A DNA stretch of 64,000 nt from Seongchinamella unica (GTDB lineage Bacteria; Pseudomonadota; Gammaproteobacteria; Pseudomonadales; Halieaceae): NCBI RefSeq assembly GCF_004354085.1, contig NZ_SMSE01000002.1, forward strand, positions 806,001 to 870,000. The letters run 5' to 3'. The translations under genes and the position numbers were made by a program. Numbering within the stretch: the first letter of the stretch is position 1; each line of letters starts with the position of its first letter. Positions 62,960 to 64,000 of the stretch are shown here, one piece after another. The notes under the pieces were generated by a model. That model was not told the origin of the DNA, did not search any database, and saw only the letters and a program-made list of their open reading frames with translations.

Positions 62960-62980
62960 GGGTTGTTCTCTCGAATACTT

Positions 62981-63012
62981 AAAAAAAAAGCGCACCCTAA
63001 GTGCGCCTTTTT
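62981..63012 (-). terminator. Rho-independent terminator after hupB
   Basis: Stem GCGCAC (62990-62995)/GTGCGC (63001-63006) with a 5-base loop. On the minus strand it is followed by nine T residues (62989-62981). It lies 67 bases past the hupB stop and 22 bases before the ppiD start, so it separates the two. It also has five T on the plus side. Confidence 0.85.
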
Positions 63013-63072
63013 ATGCTTTCAAGGTCTCATCGTTGTGACAAATCGCGACAGTCGCAACGAGCTGGGAAAGCC

Positions 63073-63348
63073 TCAGGAGTTAACGGCATCCTTGAGGGCT
63101 TTACCCGCCTTGAAGCTGGGTACTTCAGAGGCAGCAATCTCGATGGTAGCGCCGGTTTGCGGATTGCGACCGGTGCGAGCGCTGCGGTGCTTGACTGAGA
63201 AGGTGCCGAAGCCAACCAGGGAAACCTGGTCGCCCTTCTTCAGTGCGTCGGTGATGCTGTCTACAACTGCGTCCAGTGCACGGCCCGCGGAGGCCTTGGG
63301 CAGATCGGCTGCGGCTGCAATTGCGTCGATGAGTTCAGTTTTGTTCAC
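63073..63348 (-). CDS. hupB: DNA-binding protein HU-beta
   Basis: 91 residues, full-length [18 protein letters not shown] at the start, core [11 protein letters not shown], beta-arm with RTGRNPQTG (Pro at the DNA-intercalating tip) and C-terminal [13 protein letters not shown]. It bends and compacts DNA as a dimer. It lies between lon and ppiD, 187 bases from lon, so it probably has its own promoter, and it ends at a strong terminator. Confidence 0.95.
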   Translation of the reverse strand: MNKTELIDAIAAAADLPKASAGRALDAVVDSITDALKKGDQVSLVGFGTFSVKHRSARTGRNPQTGATIEIAASEVPSFKAGKALKDAVNS

Positions 63349-63535
63349 ACTTATCCCCTTGGAATATTTGGTCGGTTTAATTGTAATCTTGTTGCCCGGG
63401 GGTGGGCTAAGAAATCGTTTGTCTCGTTCTGCCGAGATGAGGCCGTAACCCCTGATAATACTGGGTTTCAGCCCTCAGCACCGACGCACGACTTTATAAC
63501 AGAGCGGGAATCCCGGTCAACAAAGAACCCCCCCG

Positions 63536-64000
63536 TTAATGCGTATTTATGCGATTTTTTTCCTCTTCCGAGCCCTCCTTGCCCGCAGCAATGCTGCTGG
63601 CGAGGTATTCCTCGTCGCTGAGTGGCTCGGGCATGGACTCCAGGGCAATGGAAAGTACCTCGTCAATCCACTTCACCGCGCGAATATTGAGGTGTTCCTT
63701 GATGTTGTCCGGAATTTCCTTGAGGTCCCGTTCATTCTCCTTTGGAATGATGACTGTCTTGATGCCTCCCCGGCGCGCCGCCAGTAGTTTTTCCTTGAGC
63801 CCGCCGATCGGCAAGACCTCACCACGCAGGGTGATCTCACCGGTCATGGCAACATCCGCGCGAACAGGAATTTCCGTCAATACGGATACCAGCGCCGTGC
63901 ACATGGCGACACCGGCACTGGGGCCATCTTTTGGTGTGGCGCCTTCCGGCACGTGAATGTGCACATCGTGTTTCTCATGGTATTCGGCGGGTATACCCAG
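63536..64000 (-). CDS. lon: ATP-dependent Lon protease, C-terminal part (cut by window edge)
   Basis: The frame is open to the right edge. The visible 154 residues are the proteolytic domain, with catalytic Ser in [11 protein letters not shown] and Lys in [14 protein letters not shown], then [10 protein letters not shown], ending in an acidic tail ([13 protein letters not shown]). Lon degrades damaged and regulatory proteins. The rest of the gene lies outside the window. Confidence 0.95.
   Translation of the reverse strand: MGIPAEYHEKHDVHIHVPEGATPKDGPSAGVAMCTALVSVLTEIPVRADVAMTGEITLRGEVLPIGGLKEKLLAARRGGIKTVIIPKENERDLKEIPDNIKEHLNIRAVKWIDEVLSIALESMPEPLSDEEYLASSIAAGKEGSEEEKNRINTH

Noticed and set aside
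1-64000. CRISPR arrays, rRNA genes or known insertion sequences
   Set aside because: No regularly spaced repeats, rRNA motifs or transposase genes were seen.

Overview
The window reads as a chromosomal segment of a marine, salt-adapted gammaproteobacterium (my best guess is the Cellvibrionales/Halieaceae area). The grounds are a complete Na+-NQR operon, a sucrose-synthesis operon of the osmolyte type, and a gene order from murB to lexA that closely follows what I remember of Pseudomonas aeruginosa PA2977-PA3007. Most genes are GC-rich; positions 1 to about 10,700 are visibly more AT-rich and carry phage-type genes.

Region by region. (1) 1-10,705: part of an integrated phage-like or satellite-like element ending at the 3' end of tRNA-Leu(UAA). 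It holds a small HTH gene, a zinc-ribbon primase, a RepA/DnaB-like ATPase, a cluster of GTGACAA repeats, a DUF5681-like (possible small terminase) gene, an AlpA-like regulator, two long virion-internal-like proteins, four small unknown genes, a large terminase, a small secreted protein and a short acidic gene on the other strand. No capsid, portal, tail or integrase gene is visible, but the left edge is cut. (2) 10,939-20,605: AsmA-family protein, NSS transporter, lipoprotein plus a 52-residue membrane protein, MerR regulator, DUF523/DUF1722 protein, TIGR01777 protein, sirtuin and PNPOx-like protein. (3) 20,670-26,521: sucrose operon in transcription order sucrose-phosphate synthase, PfkB sugar kinase, amylosucrase, sucrose-phosphate phosphatase. 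(4) 26,770-29,607: tRNA-Cys, tRNA-Gly, pgsA, uvrC. (5) 29,609-38,092: murB, LMW-PTP, kdsB, lpxK, msbA, exbD, exbB, comEC, a compact envelope operon. (6) 38,225-41,963: DUF2062 gene and lolCDE. (7) 41,979-49,139: nqrABCDEF, apbE, nqrM. (8) 49,515-58,860: GAPDH, mfd, CsiV-like, methylthioinosine phosphorylase, MscS channel, DUF6763 gene, and lexA with two SOS boxes. (9) 58,969-64,000: small conserved gene, DUF1285, phosphoglycerate dehydrogenase, ppiD, hupB and the C-terminal end of lon.

How the genes work together: the NQR operon supplies the sodium gradient, with apbE and nqrM as its maturation factors; the NSS transporter could use that gradient. The sucrose operon makes and turns over a compatible solute. 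The lpxK/kdsB/msbA, lolCDE and murB genes build the envelope. The less explained parts are in the left element: a repeat cluster that could be its origin, a 19-bp operator-like sequence found at two promoters in opposite orientation, and packaging/ejection-type genes without a visible capsid. Start codons were chosen by ribosome-binding sites, overlaps and family N-termini and are inferences; no database search was possible.
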